A stretch of 64,000 bases of DNA, from contig CALJUZ010000106.1 of NCBI GenBank assembly GCA_937975235.1, forward strand, positions 67,458-131,457. Reading direction: 5' to 3'. The position numbers and the translations under genes were made by a program. Of this stretch, positions 9,051 through 16,895 are shown piece by piece. The notes under the pieces are model-generated. The model was given only the letters and a program-made list of their open reading frames with translations. It was not told the DNA's origin and searched no databases. Within the stretch, counting starts at the first letter, position 1. The number at the start of each line of letters is the position of its first letter. Origin of the DNA: CALJUZ01 sp003387805 (GTDB taxonomy: Bacteria; Bacillota; Limnochordia; Limnochordales; ZCTH02-B6).

Positions 9051-9397
9051 CGAAGAACCCCTTTCCTCCAAGCGTACACGAGGCCGTCCACCAGCATGAC
9101 GAGGAAGATCACCATCAACACGTAGGCGTACATGCCCAGCTCCCGCAGCACCACGGCCCACGGAAACAGGAAGACGACTTCCACGTCAAAGACGACGAAC
9201 AGCAGCGCAAAGATGTAGTAGCGGATGTTGTAGGGGACCTGGCCTTCGCCGACGGGGATTTCGCCGCACTCATAAGGAACGAGCTTTTCAGGATACGGGT
9301 TATGGGGGCGAAGGAGTCGTCCGATGGCGAGGGTCAGCAAGACGAAACCTGCACCGGCGAGAAAAAAGATGACGACGTCAGTGTATGCGGAAAGCAT
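9041..9397 (-). CDS. nuoA: NADH-quinone oxidoreductase subunit A
   Basis: First gene of the complex I operon, 118 aa with three membrane helices. LVPYECGEIPVGEGQVPYNI is the conserved loop with the Cys known from active/deactive studies, and FDVEVVFLFPWA is the conserved acidic helix. The ATG at 9397 has GGAGG 8 nt upstream; an in-frame start at 9430 would fall inside the -10 box of the promoter. The overlap with nuoB suggests coupled translation. Confidence 0.95.
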   Translation of the reverse strand: MLSAYTDVVIFFLAGAGFVLLTLAIGRLLRPHNPYPEKLVPYECGEIPVGEGQVPYNIRYYIFALLFVVFDVEVVFLFPWAVVLRELGMYAYVLMVIFLVMLVDGLVYAWRKGVLRWV

Positions 9398-9428
9398 GGA
9401 AACCCTCCTCGTCATCACTCCACAGGCC

Positions 9429-9458
9429 ATTATACGGGTTCAAAAACCGCACTGTCAA
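9429..9458 (-). promoter_or_regulatory. Consensus sigma-A promoter of the nuo operon
   Basis: On the minus strand a perfect TTGACA (9458-9453) and perfect TATAAT (9434-9429) are separated by 18 bp, about 30 nt before the nuoA start. The -35 box overlaps the stop codon of the upstream lipid-kinase gene. This is the strongest promoter in the window and predicts strong housekeeping transcription of complex I. Confidence 0.88.
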
Positions 9459-10327
9459 GGCAACAGCATGGGCAGGGCGGCCTGTTTGATTTCGAAATAA
9501 GCGGGCAAATGGCCCACCAATTCGCCGTCGGCCTGGATGCGCAGCTCGGGCGGTCCTTCCACTTTTATCCTCCGGCCCCGGACAAACGTCACCTTCGGAT
9601 GCCCGCGGTGGCCGCCCTTGACGACCCGGGGCAGCAGCAGCACGGTGCTGAGCTTGTCGATGTCGCCCACGATGCACACGTCGAAGCGGCCGTCGGCCAG
9701 CTCCGCGTCGGGGCAGATCATAAAGCCGCCGCCGTAGTAGCGCCCGTTGGCCACGGCCATGAGCAGGCTTCTCACTTCAAACACGCGATCGTCCACGGAA
9801 ATTCGGAACGGCGTGTTGCGGTATGTAAACAAAGTCTGAAATACCGCTTTGAGGTAGGGGACAATGCCGCCGCTCTTGGAGCTGAACCGGTTGACCCGGT
9901 CGGCCACCGTCGCGTCGAACCCGGTGCCGGCCACGTTGCAAAAGTAGCGGTCGTTGACGACGCCCAGGTCCACGTGCCGCACCCGGCCCGCCAAGATGAC
10001 GTCCAGCGCGTCTTTCGGGGAGCGGGGCAGCCCGGCCGTTCGCGAGAAGTCAATGCCCGTCCCCAGCGGAATCAGGCCCACCGGCACGCCGGTGCCGACG
10101 GCGCCGTTGACCACCTCGTTGAGCGTGCCGTCGCCGCCCACGGCCACCACCGCGTCGTAGCCCTCCTGCGACGCGGCTTTGGCCAGTACCGTCGCGTGGC
10201 CGGCGCCCTCGGTCCAGAACGCCTGCCAGCGCACGCCCCGCCGGCGCAGTTCCTGCTCCAGCCGCGGCCAGCGCCGGCGCACCCGGCCGCCGCCCGCGGC
10301 CGGATTGACGATGAGTGCCAACTCCAT
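9455..10327 (-). CDS. Diacylglycerol/YegS-type lipid kinase
   Basis: Soluble lipid kinase of the DagK/YegS/sphingosine-kinase superfamily, 290 aa from the ATG at 10327 (MELALIVNPAAGGGR). VGGDGTLNEVVNG is the nucleotide-binding motif, and LGTGIDFSR corresponds to the usual LGTGNDFAR, with Ile in place of the conserved Asn. The substrate may be diacylglycerol or another lipid; sequence alone does not decide. A GTG one codon upstream is an alternative start; GGGGAG lies 8 nt before the ATG. The gene reads toward nuo, and the nuo promoter overlaps its stop. Confidence 0.87.
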   Translation of the reverse strand: MELALIVNPAAGGGRVRRRWPRLEQELRRRGVRWQAFWTEGAGHATVLAKAASQEGYDAVVAVGGDGTLNEVVNGAVGTGVPVGLIPLGTGIDFSRTAGLPRSPKDALDVILAGRVRHVDLGVVNDRYFCNVAGTGFDATVADRVNRFSSKSGGIVPYLKAVFQTLFTYRNTPFRISVDDRVFEVRSLLMAVANGRYYGGGFMICPDAELADGRFDVCIVGDIDKLSTVLLLPRVVKGGHRGHPKVTFVRGRRIKVEGPPELRIQADGELVGHLPAYFEIKQAALPMLLP

Positions 10328-10566
10328 CACGCCAACTCCCCTCGCGGCCCGCCGCCCGGCCCGCCCGGCGGCGCGCCGGCCGCCCGCGGCAACGGGCTCC
10401 GTGCAGCGCGGCCGGTGGAGATTTCCATAGATATACAAGTTTATCCTTCTCGGAAAACGGCTACTCGCGCCGGCCTGCGAGCGGCGCCGGCCGCGGCCGC
10501 TCCCGTCCCGGAGCCGTCCGGAAGCGGCGCTGCCAAGTTTTATAAACGGAAGCGGGTATAGCTCCG

Positions 10567-10575
10567 TGCTATAAT
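10567..10575 (+). promoter_or_regulatory. Extended -10 promoter (TGCTATAAT)
   Basis: TGCTATAAT is a perfect extended -10 element about 60 nt before the GTG of the small membrane protein gene. No recognisable -35 lies 17 bp upstream, which is typical of extended -10 promoters. It should drive the membrane protein and the FtsH-like protease together. Confidence 0.6.
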
Positions 10576-10635
10576 ACCAATACGCATCGATCCGAAACGA
10601 AACCACAACGGATCCGCGTTGAAAGGTGAGCGCCC

Positions 10636-11178
10636 GTGACTTTTCGGGGTTACAAACTGCACGTCGCGGCCGCCGCGTTTTTGCTGACGCTGCTTTTGGG
10701 GCTGGGCGCCCGGCATGCGGCCCACAGCGCCTCCGCAGGGGCTTTGCAGCGGGATTTCGCCGCGCTGTCCGGCGTGGCCCGGGCCGCGGTGGAGCGCCAC
10801 GGCGGCCGGACGGACATTGTCCTGGAGCTCGGGCCCGTGGACGATCTGCAGGCGGTGTACCGGCAGGCCGACATGCTTCGGCGCGCGCGCCTGCCGGAGG
10901 ACGCGTCGCAGCTCATTATTAAGGATCGGCGCACCGACGCCCTGACCGAGGCGTACCGGCGCATCCACTACGCGGTGTACGAGGGGGCGGCCACGGGCGC
11001 GTTCACCCGCATGGCCGAGGCCGTCGGCGAAGCGGCGGCGCAGCTGGCCGCGGACGTGCTGGTGACCGTGGACGATCGGTATATCTACGTGCAAATCGTC
11101 TCGGGGGACGACTATTTGTACGAAGTCGTGCCCGTGGCGAAGGCCGCGGCCGGCGGCCCGCGCGAAAGGAGCGGGTAG
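10636..11178 (+). CDS. Hypothetical membrane-anchored protein next to FtsH-like protease
   Basis: 180 aa protein of no family I recognise. GTG start at 10636 after AAAGGTGAG. A hydrophobic segment at about residues 9-26 is an uncleaved anchor or signal peptide. The remaining ~150 residues look soluble and helical with many Ala/Arg, ending in a short beta-like part (VTVDDRYIYVQIVSGDDYLY), presumably outside the membrane. Its stop is 2 nt before the TTG of the FtsH-like gene, so the two are co-expressed. Because that protease lacks the usual extracytoplasmic domain, this protein could be its partner (inference). Confidence 0.7.
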   Translation: MTFRGYKLHVAAAAFLLTLLLGLGARHAAHSASAGALQRDFAALSGVARAAVERHGGRTDIVLELGPVDDLQAVYRQADMLRRARLPEDASQLIIKDRRTDALTEAYRRIHYAVYEGAATGAFTRMAEAVGEAAAQLAADVLVTVDDRYIYVQIVSGDDYLYEVVPVAKAAAGGPRERSG

Positions 11179-11180
11179 CG

Positions 11181-12719
11181 TTGCTGAAGGAATTGCTGGC
11201 CGGCGCCGGCGCGGGCCTGTTGATCGTGCTGCTGACGGGCGGCCTGGACGTCATGCCCGTGGCGATGCTGGCGCTTTTGGCCGGCTTGTTCTGGTTTCTC
11301 GTGGACAGCAGAAGCGGCCGGCGCTTTGAAGTGGTAAGCTCCCCGCAGCCCGGCGCGGCGGGCCCGCGGGTGACCTTCGACGACATCGGCGGACAGGAGG
11401 TGCCCAAGCGGGAGCTGCTGGAGGCCCTGGATTTCGTGCGGGAGGCCGACCGGGTGGCGGCCATGGGCATCCGCCCCCTGCGGGGCATTCTGCTGGCGGG
11501 ACCGCCCGGCACCGGCAAAACCCTCATGGCCAAAGCCGCGGCCAACTACGCGGACTCGGTGTTCATTTCCGCGTCGGGATCGCAGTTCGTGGAGATGTAC
11601 GCCGGCGTCGGCGCGCAGCGGGTGCGCCGGCTGTTTCGCGACGCCAGGGAACAGGCGAAGCGGCTGGGCAAGTCCAGCGCCATGATCTTTCTGGACGAGC
11701 TGGAAGTGCTGGGAGGCCGGCGGGGCCAGCACGGCGGGCACGTGGAGTATGACCAGACGCTGAACCAGCTGCTGGTGGAGATGGACGGGCTCACGCCCCA
11801 CGACCCCGTGCGCGTGCTGGTCATCGGCGCGACCAACCGGGTGGACCTGCTGGACCCGGCCCTGCTGCGGCCGGGCCGCTTCGACCGCGTCGTCCACGTG
11901 GACCTGCCCGACCGGGAGGGGCGCCTCCACATCCTGCGCATTCACGCCAAAGGCAAGCCCCTGGCGGTGGACGTGGACTTGGCGGAAGTGGCCCGCGACA
12001 CCTTCGGCTTCTCCGGCGCCCATCTCGAGAGCCTGCTCAACGAAGCGGCCATCCTGGCCATGAGGGCCGGGAAAGAGCAGATTACCGCGCAGGAGATCCG
12101 GGAAGCCATTGACAAGGTGATGATGGGGGAAAAGCGGGACCTGAAGCCCCGCCTGGACGAGCTGCGGCGGGTCGCGTACCACGAAATCGGCCACGCCATC
12201 GCGGCCGAGCTGGTGCGGCCCGGCGCCGTGGCGGCCGTCACCGTGACGCCCAGGGGACGGGCTTTGGGCTACATGCGCCAGACGCCCGCGGACGATCAGT
12301 ACCTGTACACGGCCGAGGAGCTGCACGGGCAGATCGCGGTGCTGCTGGCCGGCGCCGTCGCGGAGGAAATCGCGTTCGGCAACCGCAGCACCGGCTCCGC
12401 CGGCGACTTCGAGCAGGCGGCCGCGCTGGCGGAACGCATCGTCCACGCGGGGCTGTCGCGGCTGGGCATCGTCCATAAAGACCGCCTGGCGCCCAACGTG
12501 CTGCACGACGAAATTCAGCACATTCTCGACGGCGAGACGGCCCGGGTGCGGGCCTGGCTGAAGCCGCGCCGGGCCGTCATGGACGAGCTGGCCCGGCGCC
12601 TGCTGGAGGAGGAGCGGGTGGACGGCGACGTGCTGCGCATGCAGCTGGCCATGGCCGACGCGGCGGCCGCGGCGGCCGCGGCCGGAGCTCCCGGCGCCGC
12701 GCCGCCGGCCCCGGCCTAG
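11181..12719 (+). CDS. FtsH-type AAA+ zinc metalloprotease lacking the extracytoplasmic domain
   Basis: 512 aa, shorter than typical FtsH (about 600-650). Two hydrophobic segments (about residues 8-20 and 24-41) are separated by only a few residues, so the normal extracytoplasmic domain between the two helices is missing. The rest is complete: Walker A GPPGTGKT (107-114), Walker B IFLDEL (169-174), pore loop FVEMYAGVGA, arginine finger LLRPGRFDR, zinc motif HEIGH (334-338) and a third-ligand Asp near 409 (AGDFEQA). It should be an active membrane-tethered ATP-dependent protease. TTG start with AAAGGAG 9 nt upstream. The Ala/Pro-rich C-terminus is low complexity. A housekeeping FtsH may exist elsewhere; this looks like a specialised paralogue. 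Confidence 0.9.
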   Translation: MLKELLAGAGAGLLIVLLTGGLDVMPVAMLALLAGLFWFLVDSRSGRRFEVVSSPQPGAAGPRVTFDDIGGQEVPKRELLEALDFVREADRVAAMGIRPLRGILLAGPPGTGKTLMAKAAANYADSVFISASGSQFVEMYAGVGAQRVRRLFRDAREQAKRLGKSSAMIFLDELEVLGGRRGQHGGHVEYDQTLNQLLVEMDGLTPHDPVRVLVIGATNRVDLLDPALLRPGRFDRVVHVDLPDREGRLHILRIHAKGKPLAVDVDLAEVARDTFGFSGAHLESLLNEAAILAMRAGKEQITAQEIREAIDKVMMGEKRDLKPRLDELRRVAYHEIGHAIAAELVRPGAVAAVTVTPRGRALGYMRQTPADDQYLYTAEELHGQIAVLLAGAVAEEIAFGNRSTGSAGDFEQAAALAERIVHAGLSRLGIVHKDRLAPNVLHDEIQHILDGETARVRAWLKPRRAVMDELARRLLEEERVDGDVLRMQLAMADAAAAAAAAGAPGAAPPAPA

Positions 12720-12755
12720 CCGCCGGGCGCACGTCCCGGTCCGTGCCGCAGCGTC

Positions 12756-13658
12756 TCAGCGGGCCCGCCGCGCCTTTTGGCCGGCGGGCTCGTTTTTCAG
12801 CGGCTGCCGGCTCCGCACCAGCAGCCAGCCCGCGCACGCGGCGGCGATGGCCAGGCTCACCCACTGAGCCAGGGTCAGGCCCAGGGCCAGCTTCGTGCCG
12901 ATGCGGAAAAACTCCACCCAAAAGCGGCCCAGCGAATAGGAAGCCAAATACAGGAAAAAAACGTCCCCTTCCCGGGCCGAAGGAAGGCGCCGGTACCAGA
13001 GGAGCAGCGCCAGCACGCCCGCGTTCCAGACGGACTCGTAGAGGAAAGTCGGATGGAAAAACTCGAACTGCGCCCACTCGGGCGGGCGAAACTCGGGCGC
13101 GACGTACATTTTCCACGGCACGTCCGTGGGGTAGCCGAACAGCTCCTGGTTGAAAAAGTTGCCCCAGCGGCCCAGCGCCTGGCCCAGGGGCATGGCCGGC
13201 GTCACCACGTCGGCGAAGGTCAGAAAAGGCACGCCGAGGCGCCGGGCAAACAGCGCCGCGGCCAGGATGCCGCCCAGCAGCACGCCGTGAATGGACAGCC
13301 CGCCTTCCCAGACCATAAAAATGCGCACGGGGTCCGCCAGGTAGACGTTCAGATTTTGCACGACGTACCCGAGGCGGGCGCCGGCGAAGCCGAACAGCGC
13401 GGCGATGACGGCAAAGTCGTACAACCGCTCCACGTCGATATTTTTGCGCCGGGCCTCGCCGGCGGCCAGGTAGAAGCCGGGGATGAACGAGCCCGCGATG
13501 AGCAGGCCGTACCACCGCAGCTGCAGCGGGCCGATGCTGAAGACGACGGGGTTGACGGGCCGCTGGCCCGCGAACATGGGGCGCACCGCGAAAAACAGCG
13601 CCGCAGCGGCCACGAGGCCGGCCGCAGCCCAAAGGAGCCAATAACGGCGGGAACGCAA
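12756..13658 (-). CDS. lgt: Prolipoprotein diacylglyceryl transferase
   Basis: Integral membrane enzyme moving diacylglycerol from phosphatidylglycerol to the lipobox Cys of prelipoproteins. 300 aa. Seen: VWEGGLSIHGVLLGGILA with the essential His, and the Lgt signature GRWGNFFNQELFG. About seven hydrophobic segments. The chosen TTG at 13658 follows GGAGG by 10 nt; it adds a first helix (LRSRRYWLLWAAAGL) before the family core, slightly longer than average at the N-terminus. Convergent with the FtsH-like gene. Confidence 0.93.
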   Translation of the reverse strand: MRSRRYWLLWAAAGLVAAAALFFAVRPMFAGQRPVNPVVFSIGPLQLRWYGLLIAGSFIPGFYLAAGEARRKNIDVERLYDFAVIAALFGFAGARLGYVVQNLNVYLADPVRIFMVWEGGLSIHGVLLGGILAAALFARRLGVPFLTFADVVTPAMPLGQALGRWGNFFNQELFGYPTDVPWKMYVAPEFRPPEWAQFEFFHPTFLYESVWNAGVLALLLWYRRLPSAREGDVFFLYLASYSLGRFWVEFFRIGTKLALGLTLAQWVSLAIAAACAGWLLVRSRQPLKNEPAGQKARRAR

Positions 13659-13713
13659 AGGGGGGTCACCTCCGGACGACACGCTCTTACTTCGCCCGCG
13701 CGCGGCGTTTTCC

Positions 13714-13741
13714 TTGAGAGATTTTCCGCGGCCGCTATACT
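13714..13741 (+). promoter_or_regulatory. Sigma-A-type promoter of cinA
   Basis: TTGAGA (13714-13719), 16-bp spacer, TATACT (13736-13741), about 68 nt before the cinA ATG. Each box differs from consensus by one base. Likely start of the cinA-recA-recX transcript. Confidence 0.6.
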
Positions 13742-13808
13742 TGGTATTGTCGGCGGAACATTCGCGCCGCGCAGGCCCGCGGGCGGGCCGGGAAAGGAGT
13801 CGACGACG

Positions 13809-15071
13809 ATGGCGCAGGCGGTTCGGGCCGAACTGGTCATGATCGGCACGGAGCTTTTGCTGGGGCAGACGGTGGACACCAACGCCGCCCACATCGCCGA
13901 GAAGCTGGCGGAAAACGGCATCCACGTGTATTTCAAAGCCACCGTGGGCGACAACTGGACGCGCATGACGGCGGTGCTGGCCCAGGCGCTGACCCGGGCG
14001 GACATCGTCATCACCAGCGGCGGGCTGGGCCCGACGGAGGACGACCTCACCCGGGAAGTTGTGGCGTCGGTGCTGCGCCTGCCGCTGGTGGAAGACCGGC
14101 GGGCGCTGGAGAGCATCAAGAGCTGGTTCACCCGCACGGGCCGGCCCATGCCCTCCTCCAACCGCAAGCAGGCCCTTATGCCCGAAGGCGCGCACGTCAT
14201 CGCCAACGGGCAGGGGACGGCGCCGGGCTTCATCGTGGAGAAGGACGGCAAAATCGTCGTCTGCATGCCCGGCGTGCCCCACGAGATGAAAGCCATGCTG
14301 GAAAATGACGTGCTGCCGTATCTGCGGCGGCGCTTCGGGCTCGAGGAACGCCTTTTCACGCGCAACCTGCGGTTTTACGGCATCGGCGAGTCGGCACTGG
14401 AGGAGCGGCTGCGGGACTTGTTCCGCATGACGAAACCCACCGTCGCGCCCTACGCCGGCATGGCCGAAGTGAAAGTGCGGCTGACGGCCCGGGCCGGCAG
14501 CCGGGAGGAAGCCGAGCGTTTGTTTGCTCCGGTGGAGCAGGAGATCCTCGCCCGGGTGGGCGAATATATGTACGGTACCGGCGACGACACCATGGAGGTC
14601 GTGGCGGGGCGCGCCCTGGCCGGCGCCGGCTGGACCGTGGCCCTGGCCGAGTCGTGCACCGGCGGGCTGGTGGCCAAGCGGCTGACGGACGTGCCCGGCA
14701 GCTCCGCCTACTTTCTCGGCGGCGTCGTGGCCTACAGCAACGAAGCAAAAGCCGCGCTGCTGGGCGTATCGGAGGAGACGCTCAGGCGCCACGGCGCGGT
14801 GTCGGCCGAAACAGCCGTGGAGATGGCGCTGGGCGCGGTGCGGCGCTTCGGCGCCGCCCTGGGCGTGTCGGTGACAGGCATCGCCGGACCCGGGGGCGGC
14901 AGCGAAGAGAAGCCGGTGGGCCTGGTGTTTATCGGCTGCGCCGCCGGGGAGCGGGCGCTCGCCCGGCGGTTTCAGTTCACGGGCAACCGCGACCGGGTGC
15001 GCCAGTACACCGCGATGGCGGCGCTGGACTTGATCCGCCGCTGCGCCCTGGGCCAGGTGGATTTCAGCTGA
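13809..15071 (+). CDS. cinA: Competence/damage-inducible protein CinA
   Basis: 420 aa with the two-part CinA build: N-terminal MoaB/MogA-like domain (about 1-250, with TSGGLGPTEDDLT) and C-terminal nicotinamide-nucleotide amidase domain (about 265-420, AESCTGGLVAKRLTDVPG and VTGIAGPGGG). In the family the N-terminal part is an ADP-ribose pyrophosphatase and the C-terminal part deamidates NMN, salvaging pyridine nucleotide. ATG at 13809 follows GGAAAGGAG. The cinA-recA order is classical in Gram-positive bacteria. Confidence 0.95.
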   Translation: MAQAVRAELVMIGTELLLGQTVDTNAAHIAEKLAENGIHVYFKATVGDNWTRMTAVLAQALTRADIVITSGGLGPTEDDLTREVVASVLRLPLVEDRRALESIKSWFTRTGRPMPSSNRKQALMPEGAHVIANGQGTAPGFIVEKDGKIVVCMPGVPHEMKAMLENDVLPYLRRRFGLEERLFTRNLRFYGIGESALEERLRDLFRMTKPTVAPYAGMAEVKVRLTARAGSREEAERLFAPVEQEILARVGEYMYGTGDDTMEVVAGRALAGAGWTVALAESCTGGLVAKRLTDVPGSSAYFLGGVVAYSNEAKAALLGVSEETLRRHGAVSAETAVEMALGAVRRFGAALGVSVTGIAGPGGGSEEKPVGLVFIGCAAGERALARRFQFTGNRDRVRQYTAMAALDLIRRCALGQVDFS

Positions 15072-15251
15072 CGGGCCGCCGGGGCCGGGCGGGGCGCGGG
15101 CGGGCTTAGGGGACAAAGGAACGCCCGGCCCGACGTCGAAAGTTTCGGCAGTTCCCCACGTCCAAACCGACCGGCCCGACCACCGTGGCGGACGGCGTTT
15201 ACGCGGGCCCCGCGGGCCCGGCGCCGTGCTTTTGAAGAGGGGGATTTTGCG
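15072..15251 (+). other. cinA-recA intergenic region
   Basis: 180 bp, very GC-rich. I find no convincing TTGACA/TATAAT pair and no clear Firmicutes LexA box of the GAAC-N4-GTTC type. A short palindrome CGAAAGTTTCG is at 15137-15147. recA may be read through from cinA or use a promoter I cannot recognise. Confidence 0.4.
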
Positions 15252-16287
<1,036 letters not shown>

Positions 16288-16295
<8 letters not shown>

Positions 16296-16770
16296 GCCGG
16301 ACCTGGCCAAAGCGCAAGCGCGGGCGCTGCGGCTTCTGGCCGCGCGCGACCGCAGCCGGCGCGAGCTGGAGGACCGCCTCCGGCGCGCCGGCTTTTCCGA
16401 TCCGGTCATCGAGGAGACCGTAAACTGGTGCCGCCGCCTGGGCTACGTGGACGACGAGCGGTTCGCCCGCAGCTGGGTGGAATATCGCCTGCTCCATTCG
16501 CCCAGCGGCCGGCGCCGCCTGGAGGCCGAGCTGCGGCAGAAGGGCGTGGACGCGCCCGTGGTGGAGCGGGTGCTGGCGGACATGCTGCCGCCGGAGCTGG
16601 AGGAGCGGCTGTGCCGCGAGGAGGCGGCGCGCCGGGCGCGGCGGCTGGCGGGCCAGCCCGACGACGTGCGGCGGCGGCGCCTGGCGGCGTTTCTGGCCCG
16701 CCGCGGGTTCTCTCCGGAAACGGTGTACGCGGCGCTGGCCCAAGTTGACACTCCCCCTGATACGGATTAA
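16288..16770 (+). CDS. recX: Regulatory protein RecX (non-standard start)
   Basis: RecA modulator of about 160 aa built of three-helix repeats: ALRLLAARDRSRRELEDRL, GYVDDERFARSWVEYRL and later GRRRLEAELRQKGVD match the family. The frame has no ATG, GTG or TTG between deep inside recA and the first conserved repeat. The only candidates are ATT at 16288 (overlapping the recA end by 8 nt, annotated here) and CTG at 16303. Translation is probably coupled to recA termination. A sequencing error is possible but the frame is otherwise intact. Confidence 0.85.
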
Positions 16771-16773
16771 AAT
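16745..16773 (+). promoter_or_regulatory. Sigma-A promoter at the end of recX
   Basis: Perfect TTGACA (16745-16750), 17-bp spacer, TAAAAT (16768-16773). The -10 box contains the recX stop codon. Expected transcription start near 16780, about 115 nt before rny and about 30 nt before the terminator hairpin that follows. Confidence 0.75.
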
Positions 16774-16810
16774 ACTCGCGGGTGTAAGTGGTTCCGACAT
16801 AACATTCGAC

Positions 16811-16838
16811 GAGGCCGAGCCGTGGCTCGGCCTTCTTT
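16811..16838 (+). terminator. Rho-independent terminator / possible rny attenuator
   Basis: Perfect arms AGGCCGAGCC (16812-16821) and GGCTCGGCCT (16824-16833) followed by TTCTTT. It lies after recX, but also downstream of a strong promoter and upstream of rny, so it can end recX mRNA, make a roughly 60-nt RNA, or attenuate rny. Confidence 0.75.
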
Positions 16839-16895
16839 GCAACCTGAAGCAACTGATCGGATGGAAACCGACGGCACCTTGACAACCGAGGGGAG

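Noticed and set aside
15137..15147. CGAAAGTTTCG upstream of recA as a LexA box
   Set aside because: It is a palindrome, but the Firmicutes LexA site needs GAAC/GTTC arms with a 4-nt centre. It has a 1-nt centre and no nearby promoter.
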